Shown here piece after piece: positions 34,066-42,184 of a stretch of 64,000 nucleotides of DNA. The stretch spans positions 9,916-73,915 of the forward strand of contig NZ_LLZN01000081.1 in NCBI RefSeq assembly GCF_001509795.1, in the 5' to 3' direction. Below the pieces are notes generated by a model that did no database searches, was not told the origin of the DNA, and saw nothing but the letters and a program-made list of their open reading frames with translations. The position numbers and the translations under genes are program-made. Source of the DNA: Streptomyces sp. NRRL WC-3605 (GTDB lineage Bacteria > Actinomycetota > Actinomycetes > Streptomycetales > Streptomycetaceae). Positions within the stretch are counted from its first letter, which is position 1. Every line of letters starts with the position of its first letter.

Positions 34066-34602
34066 GTGACCTCGGCGCTTTTCTCGCGTACGCGCACCAC
34101 GTCGGGCCGGTGGGTGAGGAGCGTGGCCGTGGCCGCGTCCCTCGCGGGCGTGCTCGCGCTCACCGCGTGCGGCGGGGGCGGCGACTCGGACGGCGACTCC
34201 ACTCCCAGCGGCGCCCCGACCAGCGCCGACGCCGGCACCGGTGGCGGCACGGGCGAGGGCTCGGGAGGCGGTTCGGCCTCGTCCGCCGGCGATCTGGAGG
34301 GCAGCTGGCTCGCGACCACCGACGGCAAGGCCGTCGCCCTGGTGGTCACCGGTGACAAGGCCGGGCTCTTCGCGACCGGCGGCTCCGTGTGCAGCGGAAC
34401 GGCCGGCGAGCAGGGCGGCAAGCGGACCATCCGCCTGAAGTGCACGGACGGCAGCAAGGACCGGGCGGCCGGGACCGTCGACTCCGTCGGCGGGGGCGAG
34501 CTGAAGGTGACCTGGGAAGGCGGCCTCGGCGTCGAGACGTACACCAAGGCGGAGGGTGGCAAACTGCCCACGGGCCTGCCCACGGCCGGTCTGGGATCGT
34601 GA
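34066..34602 (+). CDS. putative lipoprotein with Gly/Ser-rich linker
   Basis: 178 residues from GTG 34066. A signal peptide (RWVRSVAVAASLAGVLALTAC) ends in the lipobox LTAC, followed by an acidic Gly/Ser linker (GGGGDSDGDSTPSGAPTSAD, then GTGGGTGEGSGGGSASS). A small beta-rich domain of about 95 residues comes next (DLEGSWLATTDGKAVALVVT, CSGTAGEQGGKRTIRLKCTD, ELKVTWEGG). GGGGG precedes the start. No known enzyme family is recognised; an envelope ligand-binding role is possible. It is followed 45 bp later by a second lipoprotein gene on the same strand. Confidence 0.8.
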   Translation: MTSALFSRTRTTSGRWVRSVAVAASLAGVLALTACGGGGDSDGDSTPSGAPTSADAGTGGGTGEGSGGGSASSAGDLEGSWLATTDGKAVALVVTGDKAGLFATGGSVCSGTAGEQGGKRTIRLKCTDGSKDRAAGTVDSVGGGELKVTWEGGLGVETYTKAEGGKLPTGLPTAGLGS

Positions 34603-34647
34603 TGTCCCATCGGTGACCGGCTCACCGACGCGACTCCCGAGGACTCC

Positions 34648-35178
34648 ATGCGCACCATCTCCGTCACCGCCACCGTCGCCGCCCTCGCCGCGGCGCTCCT
34701 CCTGACCTCCTGCGACAGCGCCGGGAACGACAAGAACACCGAGGACAAGGCGGCCGGTGCCGGCTGCGTCGCCGATCTCGCCGTGCGCTTCGGGCCCGCC
34801 AACGCCGCGCCCGCCGCCGGGGACACCGGCAACGTCCCCGTCACCGTCACCAACCGCGGGGACGCCCCGTGCACCGTGGAGGGCCTGCCCGGCGTCGAGC
34901 TGGTCGCCGGGGACACGACCGCCGCGGTCCCGGCCGCCGACGCCGCCTCGGCCGGGAAGGCGACCTTCGCCAAGGGCGCCTCGCTGGCCTTCACGCTCAC
35001 CTACGTCCGCGGCGAGGAGGGCGGCGACACCTCTCTCGCGGCACGGTCGGCCGCGGTCCGGCTGCCCGGGGCCGCGAAGACCGAGAGCTTCGAGTGGGCG
35101 TACGGCGCCGTGGCCCTGAAGAGCGACGGGCGCACGCCGGACGCCTCGGTGACCGGCTTCCAGCAGTCGACCGACTGA
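34648..35178 (+). CDS. DUF4232 lipoprotein
   Basis: 176 residues. The signal peptide TVAALAAALLLTSC ends in a lipobox. The DUF4232 domain follows with its typical pattern: CVADLAVRFGPANAAPAAGD, VPVTVTNRGDAPCTVEGLPG and FTLTYVRGEEGGDTSLAARS. Two Cys residues in the mature domain may form a disulfide. DUF4232 proteins are abundant secreted or lipid-anchored actinobacterial proteins without known function. It is probably co-transcribed with the preceding lipoprotein gene; the start follows GAGGA. It converges on the DUF2786 gene with only 6 bp between stops. Confidence 0.87.
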   Translation: MRTISVTATVAALAAALLLTSCDSAGNDKNTEDKAAGAGCVADLAVRFGPANAAPAAGDTGNVPVTVTNRGDAPCTVEGLPGVELVAGDTTAAVPAADAASAGKATFAKGASLAFTLTYVRGEEGGDTSLAARSAAVRLPGAAKTESFEWAYGAVALKSDGRTPDASVTGFQQSTD

Positions 35179-35184
35179 CGACGC

Positions 35185-36306
35185 TCAGGTCAGCGGCCGG
35201 CGCGGGTCCACCCGGGCCCGGTCGGCCGCCTCCGAACCCTCCGTCCAGCCCGCGTCGTCGCTCACCCCGCGCAGCCGGGTCGTCGTCGTCTCCGGGAACA
35301 TCCGGTCCAGGCGGTCGGTGACCGCCACGTCGCGGGACGCCAGGACCGGCAGCAGGTCGTCGGTCAGCTGCGTCCGCGCGGCGGCGGTGAGACGGGTGCT
35401 CACCCGATGGGCATAGGCCGCCAGGAACGACTGCCGGAAGGTCTTGGTCCGCTTGCGGCCGCCCGCCCGCTGGGCCGCCTCCGCCTTGGTCATCGCGGTC
35501 TGGGCCTGCACCAGCAGCGAGGTGTACAGCAGCTCCACCACCTCCAGGTCCGCCTCGAACCCGACGACGGTGGAGAAGCCGAACGGCTCGTTCCACACGG
35601 CCCGGCAGTGGTTGGCCCGCGCCACCGCGTCCAGCAGCACGGCCTTGGCCTGCTCGTACGGCGGCTCCACGCCGATCCGGCAGGCGCCCGGCGCGGCGGC
35701 GGCGGCCCCGGCCGGCGCACGGGAGGCGACCAGCGCCTCGTCGATGCTGTGCCGGGCCATCAGCTCCTGCGCCTTGGCGGTCAGCGCCTCGGCCTCCTGA
35801 GGGAACCCGGTCGCCTCGGCCTTCGCGAGCAGCGCGCGGACCCGGGTGAGCATGCGGGACTCCGGGCGGGCGGCGGCGCCGGACGGGGCGGCCGTCTCCT
35901 CCAGGGGCTCCAGCGCGGGCAGGCGCAGCAGCAGGCGGTACAGCTCCAGGACGGCGGTCGCGTGCGAGAAGCGGTCGGTGCGGGCCGGTGCCTCGCCGGG
36001 CAGGTCGTCGAGCTGGGCCCGCCAGCGGGGGCCGCGCGCCCGGTCCCGGGGCGCCTGGGCACGGACCAGCGCCGCCAGCAGGCGGATGTGCAGGTCGTCC
36101 AGGTCGCGCCGCACCAGCCGTACGACGTCTGCGGGCTGCCAGCCGCGCCGCCAGGCCGCCGCCACGAACTCCTCGCCACGACGGGCGAGTTCGGTGTCGG
36201 ACGCGGGGTCGGCGGCGAGCAGCGAGGCGCCCGTGTCGAGCGTCGCGTGCCCGGTGTCGTAGAGGGCGGCCTCGAAGGCGCGGTCGACGGTGCTGGGCGT
36301 GCTCAC
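35185..36306 (-). CDS. DUF2786 domain protein
   Basis: 373 residues from GTG 36306. The central DUF2786 block is ESRMLTRVRALLAKAEATGF, then EAEALTAKAQELMARHSIDE. A C-terminal conserved region follows (CRIGVEPPYEQAKAVLLDAV, EVVELLYTSLLVQAQTAMTK, FRQSFLAAYAHRVSTRL). The N-terminal third is helical and Arg/Leu-rich. DUF2786 proteins occur in phages and actinobacteria; the function is unknown, though DNA or protease links have been suggested. The start is set by TACGAT ending 6 nt upstream (leaderless). It is divergent from the Clp-N regulator, whose operators lie between them. Confidence 0.85.
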   Translation of the reverse strand: MSTPSTVDRAFEAALYDTGHATLDTGASLLAADPASDTELARRGEEFVAAAWRRGWQPADVVRLVRRDLDDLHIRLLAALVRAQAPRDRARGPRWRAQLDDLPGEAPARTDRFSHATAVLELYRLLLRLPALEPLEETAAPSGAAARPESRMLTRVRALLAKAEATGFPQEAEALTAKAQELMARHSIDEALVASRAPAGAAAAAPGACRIGVEPPYEQAKAVLLDAVARANHCRAVWNEPFGFSTVVGFEADLEVVELLYTSLLVQAQTAMTKAEAAQRAGGRKRTKTFRQSFLAAYAHRVSTRLTAAARTQLTDDLLPVLASRDVAVTDRLDRMFPETTTTRLRGVSDDAGWTEGSEAADRARVDPRRPLT

Positions 36307-36339
36307 CAGGCGATCGTAAGTCTGTTCACGCGATCCCCC

Positions 36340-36386
36340 TGTCAACCATGGGTTGACACCTGAGGACTGTCAACCTACGGTTGACA
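36340..36386 (+). promoter_or_regulatory. twin 19-bp palindromes inside the Clp-N regulator promoter
   Basis: Two perfect palindromes of the form TGTCAACC-N3-GGTTGACA lie at 36340-36358 and 36368-36386, 28 bp apart. They overlap a consensus promoter: -35 TTGACA (36353-36358), 17-bp spacer, -10 TACGGT (36376-36381), then 6 nt to ATG 36388 (leaderless). Operator 1 covers the -35 and operator 2 the -10. Autorepression by the HTH protein encoded here, and effects on the divergent DUF2786 gene, are likely. Confidence 0.85.
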
Positions 36387-36387
36387 C

Positions 36388-37158
36388 ATGTCGACGAACC
36401 CCAGCATCACGTCATCCGTCCGGCTCGACGAACTCATCGCGGCCATCAAGAAGGTTCACGAGGAGCCCCTGGACCAGCTCCAGGACGCCGTGATCGCCGC
36501 CGACCACCTCGGTGAGGTGGCCGATCACCTGATCGGCCACTTCGTGGACCAGGCCCGGCGCTCCGGCGCCTCCTGGACCGACATCGGCCGGAGCATGGGC
36601 GTCACCCGGCAGGCCGCGCAGAAGCGGTTCGTGCCCAAGGAGGGCAACGACCTCGACCCCCAGCAGGGCTTCGGCCGCTACACCCCGCGCGCCCGCAACG
36701 TGGTGATGGCCGCCCACAACGAGGCCATCGCGGCCCGCAACCCCGAGGGACGCCCCGAGCACCTGGTCCTCGGCCTGCTGGCCGAGCCCGACGGGATCGC
36801 CGCGAAGGCCATCCTGGACCGGGGCGTCCTCCTGGACTCCGTGCGGCAGGCCGCCACCGCCGCCCTGCCGCCCGCCGCCGACGAGGTCCCCGAGCTCATC
36901 CCCTACGGCTCCGACGCCAAGAAGGTCCTGGAGCTCACCTTCCGCGAAGCCCTGCGCCTCGGCCACAACTACATCGGCACCGAGCACGTCCTGCTGGCCC
37001 TGCTGGAGTTCGAGAACGGCTCCGGCGTCCTGTCCGGCCTCGGCATCACCAAGGCGGGGGCCGAGGCGTTCATCGCCGAAGCCCTCTCGCAGTACCTCCG
37101 CAGCGGTGAGCAGACCACCCGGGAGGCGGCCGGCGAGGACGGCACGGCACAGGACTGA
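36388..37158 (+). CDS. HTH regulator with Clp N-terminal domains
   Basis: 256 residues. The N-terminus has a helix-turn-helix-like segment (GASWTDIGRSMGVTRQAAQK). Two Clp_N repeats follow (YTPRARNVVMAAHNEAIAAR with EHLVLGLLAEPDGIAAKAIL; VLELTFREALRLGHNYIGTE with HVLLALLEFENGSGVLSGLG). There is no AAA+ ATPase module, so this is not a chaperone. The Clp-type domain probably senses protein substrates or interacts with Clp partners while the N-terminus binds DNA. The promoter carries two perfect palindromes, consistent with autoregulation. The message is predicted to be leaderless. Confidence 0.9.
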   Translation: MSTNPSITSSVRLDELIAAIKKVHEEPLDQLQDAVIAADHLGEVADHLIGHFVDQARRSGASWTDIGRSMGVTRQAAQKRFVPKEGNDLDPQQGFGRYTPRARNVVMAAHNEAIAARNPEGRPEHLVLGLLAEPDGIAAKAILDRGVLLDSVRQAATAALPPAADEVPELIPYGSDAKKVLELTFREALRLGHNYIGTEHVLLALLEFENGSGVLSGLGITKAGAEAFIAEALSQYLRSGEQTTREAAGEDGTAQD

Positions 37159-37192
37159 GGCCGATGTCAGACCCGGGTGCCACACTCGCGGC

Positions 37193-38905
37193 ATGACCGA
37201 CCGGTGGGCGCTCGCCCCGGCCGAGGACGACGGCGCGCAGATCGCCCCCCTCGGCCCGGACGGGCTGCTCGCCGCACCGCCGCTGCGCGCACCCGACCTC
37301 GCGGAGGCGGTGCGCGCCCGGCCCGGAGTCACCCGCTGGGTGTGGCGGTCCACCGCCGAGGTCTATCCGCGCCTCCTCGCCGCGGGCGTCCGCGTCGAGC
37401 GGTGCTACGACATCGAGGACGCCGAGACCCTCCTCCTCGGCCACGAGGGGCGGCACGGCGCGCCCCGGTCGGCCGCCGCCGCCCTCGCCCGGCTGCGCGG
37501 CGGCCCCGTGCCGCCCGACCCGCCGCAGCGCGCCGCCGAGCCCGGCGCCCAGTCCTCCCTGTTCGACCCGCAGACGGTCCCCGTGCCGCTCGCCGACCTG
37601 GCCGAGGTGTACGCCGACCAGCAGCGGCGGCACGACCGGACCGCCCACCCCGACCGCATGCGCCTGCTGACCGCCGCCGAGTCCGCGGGCATGCTCGTCG
37701 CCGCGGAGATGAACCGCGCCGGGCTGCCCTGGAGCGCCGACGTCCACCGCCAGGTGCTCACCGACCTGCTCGGCGAGCGGTACGCGGGCGGCGGGGAGCC
37801 ACGCCGGCTGGCCGAGCTGGCGGACGAGGTGTCGGCCGCGTTCGGGCGCCGGGTGCGGCCCGATCTGCCCGCCGACGTGATCAAGGCGTTCGCCCAGGCC
37901 GGCGTCAAGGTCCGGTCGACCCGGCGCTGGGAGATCCAGTCCGTCGACCATCCCGCGGTGAAGCCCCTCATCGAGTACAAGAAGCTGTACCGGATCTGGG
38001 TCGCGCACGGCTGGTCCTGGCTCCAGGACTGGGTGCGCGACGGGCGGTTCCGCCCCGAGTTCCTCGCGGGCGGCACCGTCACCGGGCGCTGGGTCACCAA
38101 CGGCGGGGGCGCCCTGCAGATCCCCAAGGTGATCCGGCGCGCGGTCGTCGCCGACCCGGGCTGGCGGCTCGTCGTCGCCGACGCCGACCAGATGGAGCCC
38201 CGCGTGCTCGCCGCGATCTCCCGGGACCCCGGGCTGATGGAGGTCGCCTCACGGGAGAGCGACCTCTACCAGGCAGTCTCCGACCGCGCGTTCTCCGGCG
38301 ACCGCGCCCAGGCCAAGCTCGCCGTCCTGGGCGCCGTCTACGGCCAGACCTCCGGTGACGGACTGAAGAACCTCGCCGCGCTCCGCCGCCGCTTCCCCCG
38401 CGCGGTCGCGTACGTCGACGACGCGGCGCGGGCCGGGGAGGAAGGGCGGCTCGTGCGGACCTGGCTGGGACGCACCTCGCCCCCGGCCGCCGGCGCGTCG
38501 GAGGAGGCCGCCGAGGAGGCGGGCATCCCCGCCCCGGACACCCCCTCGGCTCCGGACGGCCCGGCCGACGGGTCCACACCCCAGGACTGGGTGCCCGGCT
38601 ACGCCTCCACGAACGCCCGCGCCCGCGGCCGCTTCGCCCGCAACTTCGTCGTTCAGGGCAGCGCCGCCGACTGGGCCCTGCTGCTGCTCGCCGCGCTGCG
38701 CCAGTCCTGTGCGGACATGGCGGCCGAGCTGGTCTTCTTCCAGCACGACGAGGTGATCGTGCACTGCCCCGAGGAGGAGGCCGAGGCCGTCGTGGCCGCG
38801 ATCCGCGAGGCGTCCGCGCTCGCCGGACGGCTCACGTTCGGGGACACGCCGGTGCGGTTCCCGTTCACCACGGCGGTCGTGGAGTGCTACGCGGACGCGA
38901 AGTGA
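37193..38905 (+). CDS. short PolA-family DNA polymerase (3'-5' exonuclease-like/polymerase)
   Basis: 570 residues. The C-terminal family A polymerase is recognisable by motif A VVADADQMEPRVLAAIS, motif B in RAQAKLAVLGAVYGQTSGDG and motif C FFQHDEVIVHC. About 200 residues before it correspond to a reduced exonuclease-like domain without the full DEDD set that I could find. There is no 5'-nuclease domain. An Ala/Glu/Pro-rich insert of about 45 residues (near SPPAAGASEEAAEEAG) interrupts the region between motifs B and C. It is probably a repair or accessory polymerase in addition to a full-length Pol I. ATG 37193 has no ribosome site. Confidence 0.87.
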   Translation: MTDRWALAPAEDDGAQIAPLGPDGLLAAPPLRAPDLAEAVRARPGVTRWVWRSTAEVYPRLLAAGVRVERCYDIEDAETLLLGHEGRHGAPRSAAAALARLRGGPVPPDPPQRAAEPGAQSSLFDPQTVPVPLADLAEVYADQQRRHDRTAHPDRMRLLTAAESAGMLVAAEMNRAGLPWSADVHRQVLTDLLGERYAGGGEPRRLAELADEVSAAFGRRVRPDLPADVIKAFAQAGVKVRSTRRWEIQSVDHPAVKPLIEYKKLYRIWVAHGWSWLQDWVRDGRFRPEFLAGGTVTGRWVTNGGGALQIPKVIRRAVVADPGWRLVVADADQMEPRVLAAISRDPGLMEVASRESDLYQAVSDRAFSGDRAQAKLAVLGAVYGQTSGDGLKNLAALRRRFPRAVAYVDDAARAGEEGRLVRTWLGRTSPPAAGASEEAAEEAGIPAPDTPSAPDGPADGSTPQDWVPGYASTNARARGRFARNFVVQGSAADWALLLLAALRQSCADMAAELVFFQHDEVIVHCPEEEAEAVVAAIREASALAGRLTFGDTPVRFPFTTAVVECYADAK

Positions 38906-38932
38906 GGACGTGCCGGTCGCTCCGCCGTGTCC

Positions 38933-39826
38933 TCAGAGGACCGGAGGCCGGCCCAGCCGGGTGAGGCGTACCACCGTGCGCCAGCGCATGGGCCGCCGCT
39001 CGCCCGCCGGCTCCCTGACGCCCTCCAGGAAGCCGCCGAACCAGGCCCGCAGACCGGCCGCCGACCGGGTGCGGGCGAGCGTGAGCAGCACCCAGATCCC
39101 CAGATGGACCGGGATGAGCGGGAGCGGCAGCCGACGGCGCGTCAGCCAGACCCGGTTGCGGGCGTTCACGCGGTAGTAGATGGCGTGCCGGGCCGGCGAG
39201 GTCTTCGGGTGCTGGAGGAGGAGTTCGGGCGCGTAGAGGATGCGCCAGCCGGCGTCGACGGCCCGCCACGCCAGGTCGGTCTCCTCGTGCGCGAAGAAGA
39301 AGCGCGCGGGCCAGTCACCGGTCTGCGCCAGCATCGCCATGCTCAGCGCGTGCCCGCCGCCGAGGAAACCGGTGACGTAACCGCCGCGCAGCGGATCGGA
39401 CTTGCCGACCCTCGGCACGTGCCGCTGCTGGGTCTCGCCGTTCTCGTCGGCGATACGGAACCCGACGATGCCGAGACGGTCGTCGGCGGCGTACAGGTCC
39501 CGTACCCGGCGCAGCACATCGGCGTCGACGAGCAGCCCGTCGTCGTCCAGTTCCACCACGACGTCGACGTCCCCGAACGCGCGCAGCCGCTCCAGGGCGG
39601 CGTTGCGTCCGCCGGGGCAGCCGAGGTTCTCGTCGAGTTCGATGCCGGTGAACTCGCCGGGCAGCGACAGGCGTTCCGCGAACTCGGGCAGCGGGCAGCC
39701 GTTGCCGACGACCACGATGCGGTGGGGGGCGAGGTCCTGCTTGGCCACGGACTCCAGCAGCGCGTCGACCTCCGCGGGCCGGTTGCCCATGGTCACCACG
39801 GCCACGGCGATCCTCGGTTCCGTCAT
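38933..39826 (-). CDS. family 2 glycosyltransferase
   Basis: 297 residues with a GT-A fold. The nucleotide-sugar region is RIAVAVVTMGNRPAEVDALL, VVGNGCPLPEF and ENLGCPGGRNAALERLRAFG, and the metal-binding acidic motif is in VVVELDDDGLLVDADVLRR. The acceptor region GGGHALSMAMLAQTGDWPAR contains FFAHEETDLAWRA (ED motif). A hydrophobic stretch (LPLIPVHLGIWVLLTLAR) near residue 245 may associate with membrane. ATG 39826 is the start. The sugar and acceptor cannot be told from sequence. It lies downstream of a Tat-exported carbohydrate-active protein on the same strand. Confidence 0.9.
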   Translation of the reverse strand: MTEPRIAVAVVTMGNRPAEVDALLESVAKQDLAPHRIVVVGNGCPLPEFAERLSLPGEFTGIELDENLGCPGGRNAALERLRAFGDVDVVVELDDDGLLVDADVLRRVRDLYAADDRLGIVGFRIADENGETQQRHVPRVGKSDPLRGGYVTGFLGGGHALSMAMLAQTGDWPARFFFAHEETDLAWRAVDAGWRILYAPELLLQHPKTSPARHAIYYRVNARNRVWLTRRRLPLPLIPVHLGIWVLLTLARTRSAAGLRAWFGGFLEGVREPAGERRPMRWRTVVRLTRLGRPPVL

Positions 39827-39941
39827 GCCCGTCCCTCGCGCCTCTCGTCCGGCTACCACCGTCACCGGCGTGCTGCCGGCCGTCACCGCCGTGATGCTAG
39901 TGGTTCACCGGGACGCCGTGCCGCGTTCGCCCCCGCCGCGG

Positions 39942-41342
39942 TCAGGCCCGCAGCGGATTGAAGCGCTCGGCCGCCATCACGTACCAGGCCGTCGCCCCCA
40001 GATGCCGGTACGGGTAGTACCCGAACCCGAACCCGGTGTCGATCGGGCTGCTTGCCGAGAGCACCCCGGCCCGCGCGGGCAGGGCGCGCCCGCCGACGGT
40101 CTGGCCGCCGCCGAGCCGGTCCTGGGCCCGCTCGATCGAGGCGAGCAGCCGCCGTGCCCGGGCCTCGTCACCCCGGCCGTGCCGGTCGCGCAGGGAGAGC
40201 GCGAGGTGGGCGGTGCCCTCGAACCACACGCCGTTGCGGTCCGGCTCGGGCTGCCCGTCGGCGATCGGGGCGCTCTCGTCGGCGAGGAGACTGGCCGAGC
40301 TGAAGGTGACACCCTCGTACGACTGCCCTGCCGGGACCGTGCTGTTGGGCCGGCCCGCGTGGTCGAGGACGGCGAGGTGACGCGCGGCCCAGTCCAGGGA
40401 GCCGGCCCGGGACCGCGCGTCGAGGGCGAGGTACGTCCAGGTCTGCGTGTCCTCGGGGACCGGCGAGCGGTTGACGCTCACCCCGTCGTTGGTGCCGGTG
40501 TAGAAGAAGCCGCCGTCCGCCTCCCACATCCGCTCCACGAAGGCCCGCGCGTGAGCCCGCCGCTCGCGCCAGACCCGGTCCCCCGTGAGCCGGGCGAGCC
40601 GGCCGAAGAGACCGACCAGGTCGGTGTTGTGCTCGGTGGAGGAGAACGGGAGCTTCGCCCCGGCCCCGTCGACGCCGAACTTGTAGCCGCCGAGGGGTTC
40701 GTCGTCCGTACGCCCGTTGCGCTCGATCCACTCCCCGATCCGCACGGCGCCGTCACGGAAGCGGCGCCTGCCGGTCCGTCCGGCCAGCGCGGCCAGCGCG
40801 ATCCCGGCCCAGGCCATGTCGCCGACGGCCGTCCCCGTGAACCCGAACTGCGTCCCCACGTTGGCCGTGCCGTCCGCCCGCACGAACCCGTCGGGCTGGA
40901 GCGAGCCGTCGTAGAAGGTGTACGGCCCCACGTTGTACGCCTGCCGCAGCCGCCCGTCGTCGTGCTCGGGGTCGTGCGCCTGCGCGTACAGCAGCGCGTC
41001 CCCGAGCGCGACCGCGCGGGCGTGCGCGTCCGGCGTCCGCGCGGCGAGCAGGGCGAGGACCGCGAGCCCGTTGTCGTAGGTGAAGGCGGTGCTGAAGAGG
41101 CCGGCCTGGTCGGTGTAGCTCTGGGCGAGCCGGATGCCGCCCTGCTCGGGGTAGGCGTCCATGCAGGCGGCGAGGAAGGCCGCGGCCCGCCGCCCGGCCG
41201 ACCCGGTGCCGCTCCCGCCGGAGGGGACACCCGCGTGCGCGGTGCCCGCGCCGGCCGCGGTGAGCACGGCGGCACCGATGCCGGCCCCGAGGAGCCCTCG
41301 GCGGCTGAGCGCCGGGCCCTGTCTGTCGCTGAAGTCGGTCAT
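39942..41342 (-). CDS. Tat-exported alpha/alpha-toroid glycoside-hydrolase-like protein
   Basis: 466 residues. A Tat signal peptide (LSRRGLLGAGIGAAVLTAAG, cut near AHA) marks export of a folded protein. The mature part is rich in helix pairs with aromatic/Gly turns (FSTAFTYDNGLAVLALLAAR, GDMAWAGIALAALAGRTGRR, FFYTGTNDG, GVWFEGTAHLALSLRDRHGR), the pattern of six-hairpin (alpha/alpha)6 glycosidases. The GH family is not assigned. ATG 41342 follows GAGGGAGA. A LacI-type palindrome 38-51 bp upstream suggests sugar-dependent repression. Its own regulator is not adjacent. Confidence 0.8.
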   Translation of the reverse strand: MTDFSDRQGPALSRRGLLGAGIGAAVLTAAGAGTAHAGVPSGGSGTGSAGRRAAAFLAACMDAYPEQGGIRLAQSYTDQAGLFSTAFTYDNGLAVLALLAARTPDAHARAVALGDALLYAQAHDPEHDDGRLRQAYNVGPYTFYDGSLQPDGFVRADGTANVGTQFGFTGTAVGDMAWAGIALAALAGRTGRRRFRDGAVRIGEWIERNGRTDDEPLGGYKFGVDGAGAKLPFSSTEHNTDLVGLFGRLARLTGDRVWRERRAHARAFVERMWEADGGFFYTGTNDGVSVNRSPVPEDTQTWTYLALDARSRAGSLDWAARHLAVLDHAGRPNSTVPAGQSYEGVTFSSASLLADESAPIADGQPEPDRNGVWFEGTAHLALSLRDRHGRGDEARARRLLASIERAQDRLGGGQTVGGRALPARAGVLSASSPIDTGFGFGYYPYRHLGATAWYVMAAERFNPLRA

Positions 41343-41379
41343 GGATCTCCCTCGGCCGGAGCTGGAAGCGACGCACTTC

Positions 41380-41406
41380 TGAGAGCGCTCTCAAGAGCGC
41401 GCGCTC
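41380..41406. promoter_or_regulatory. LacI-family-type operator
   Basis: TGAGAGCGCTCTCA (41380-41393) is a perfect 14-bp palindrome with the central GAGCGCTC typical of LacI-family sugar repressors in Streptomyces; the CebR box differs by one base per half. It is directly followed by another palindrome, GAGCGCGCGCTC (41395-41406). It sits in the promoter region of the glycosidase-like gene. Confidence 0.75.
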
Positions 41407-41511
41407 ATTCTGCTGGCGGCCGGAGGCCGGGTCAACGCCCGTGCCGTGCCATGGTCAGAACTTGGCGGCAGATGAATCCGCCGGGCCACCGAAGGAGGGC
41501 CGGCCTACGCG

Positions 41512-41706
41512 CTACCGCACCACCTTGGCGAGCAGCGCGGCCACGTCGGCGAGGAACTGCAGCCAGGGCCGCGCACGCTCCGCCCGCCGCCCCAGCCGCC
41601 TGCGCCAGCCCCCCGACCGGCGGCTCTCCCGCCGGCTGAGCACCTTGTCCCGCACGCGCTGTAAGTCCCTGATACGCCGCGCCCCGACACGTGTACGTCG
41701 CTTCAT
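41512..41706 (-). CDS. small basic hypothetical protein
   Basis: A 64-residue frame, MKRRTRVGARRIRDLQRVRD onwards, very rich in Arg, ending in a short hydrophobic stretch (WLQFLADVAALLAKVVR). No family is recognised. The third codon positions are mostly G/C as in real genes here, but frames on other registers also stay open, so coding is uncertain. It is flanked by non-coding gaps of about 165 bp on each side. Confidence 0.4.
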   Translation of the reverse strand: MKRRTRVGARRIRDLQRVRDKVLSRRESRRSGGWRRRLGRRAERARPWLQFLADVAALLAKVVR

Positions 41707-41867
41707 ACGGGGACGCTAGCGACGGCCGGCACGGCACCGCAGGGCTGAGGGCCGCCAAAGGGCGCGGCGGGTTATTGGAGGTAACCGTCAGACCGTCACA
41801 CGACGGAGCGACAGCCCGCGAGCACCGCCCAACTCCGAGGGATGTAGCCCCACTTACCCTCGACGTC

Positions 41868-42170
41868 TCACCAGGCGGTCGCCAGCTGATGCACCACGGC
41901 GAACCCGCCGACCAGCAACAGCACGCCCGCCCAGACGGCCTTGCCGACGTCGGCCCCCCGTCGCAGAGCGCCCACGCACACGCCGAGGCCGACCACCGCC
42001 GCGACCAACCCGAACGCGCCGATCACGGCCCCCACGGCGTACGCCCAGGTGTGGTCACCGAGGGTGCGCAGCAGCAGGGCGGCCAGGCCGAGCGGCAGCA
42101 CCGGCCAGGCATCGCCGCTGACGGAGACCGGAGGCTGGTCCGGCGTGGTGGAGGGGTTCTCGTGACCCAT
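41868..42170 (-). CDS. small membrane protein, function unknown
   Basis: 100 residues: a polar start (MGHENPSTTPDQPPVSVSGD), then three hydrophobic segments (WPVLPLGLAALLLRTLG, YAVGAVIGAFGLVAAVVGLG and VWAGVLLLVGGFAVVHQLAT). ATG 42170 follows GGAAGGA. It begins 14 bp after the serine hydrolase stop on the same strand, so the two are probably one operon. No domain is recognised. Confidence 0.75.
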   Translation of the reverse strand: MGHENPSTTPDQPPVSVSGDAWPVLPLGLAALLLRTLGDHTWAYAVGAVIGAFGLVAAVVGLGVCVGALRRGADVGKAVWAGVLLLVGGFAVVHQLATAW

Positions 42171-42184
42171 GGATTCCTTCCCGG

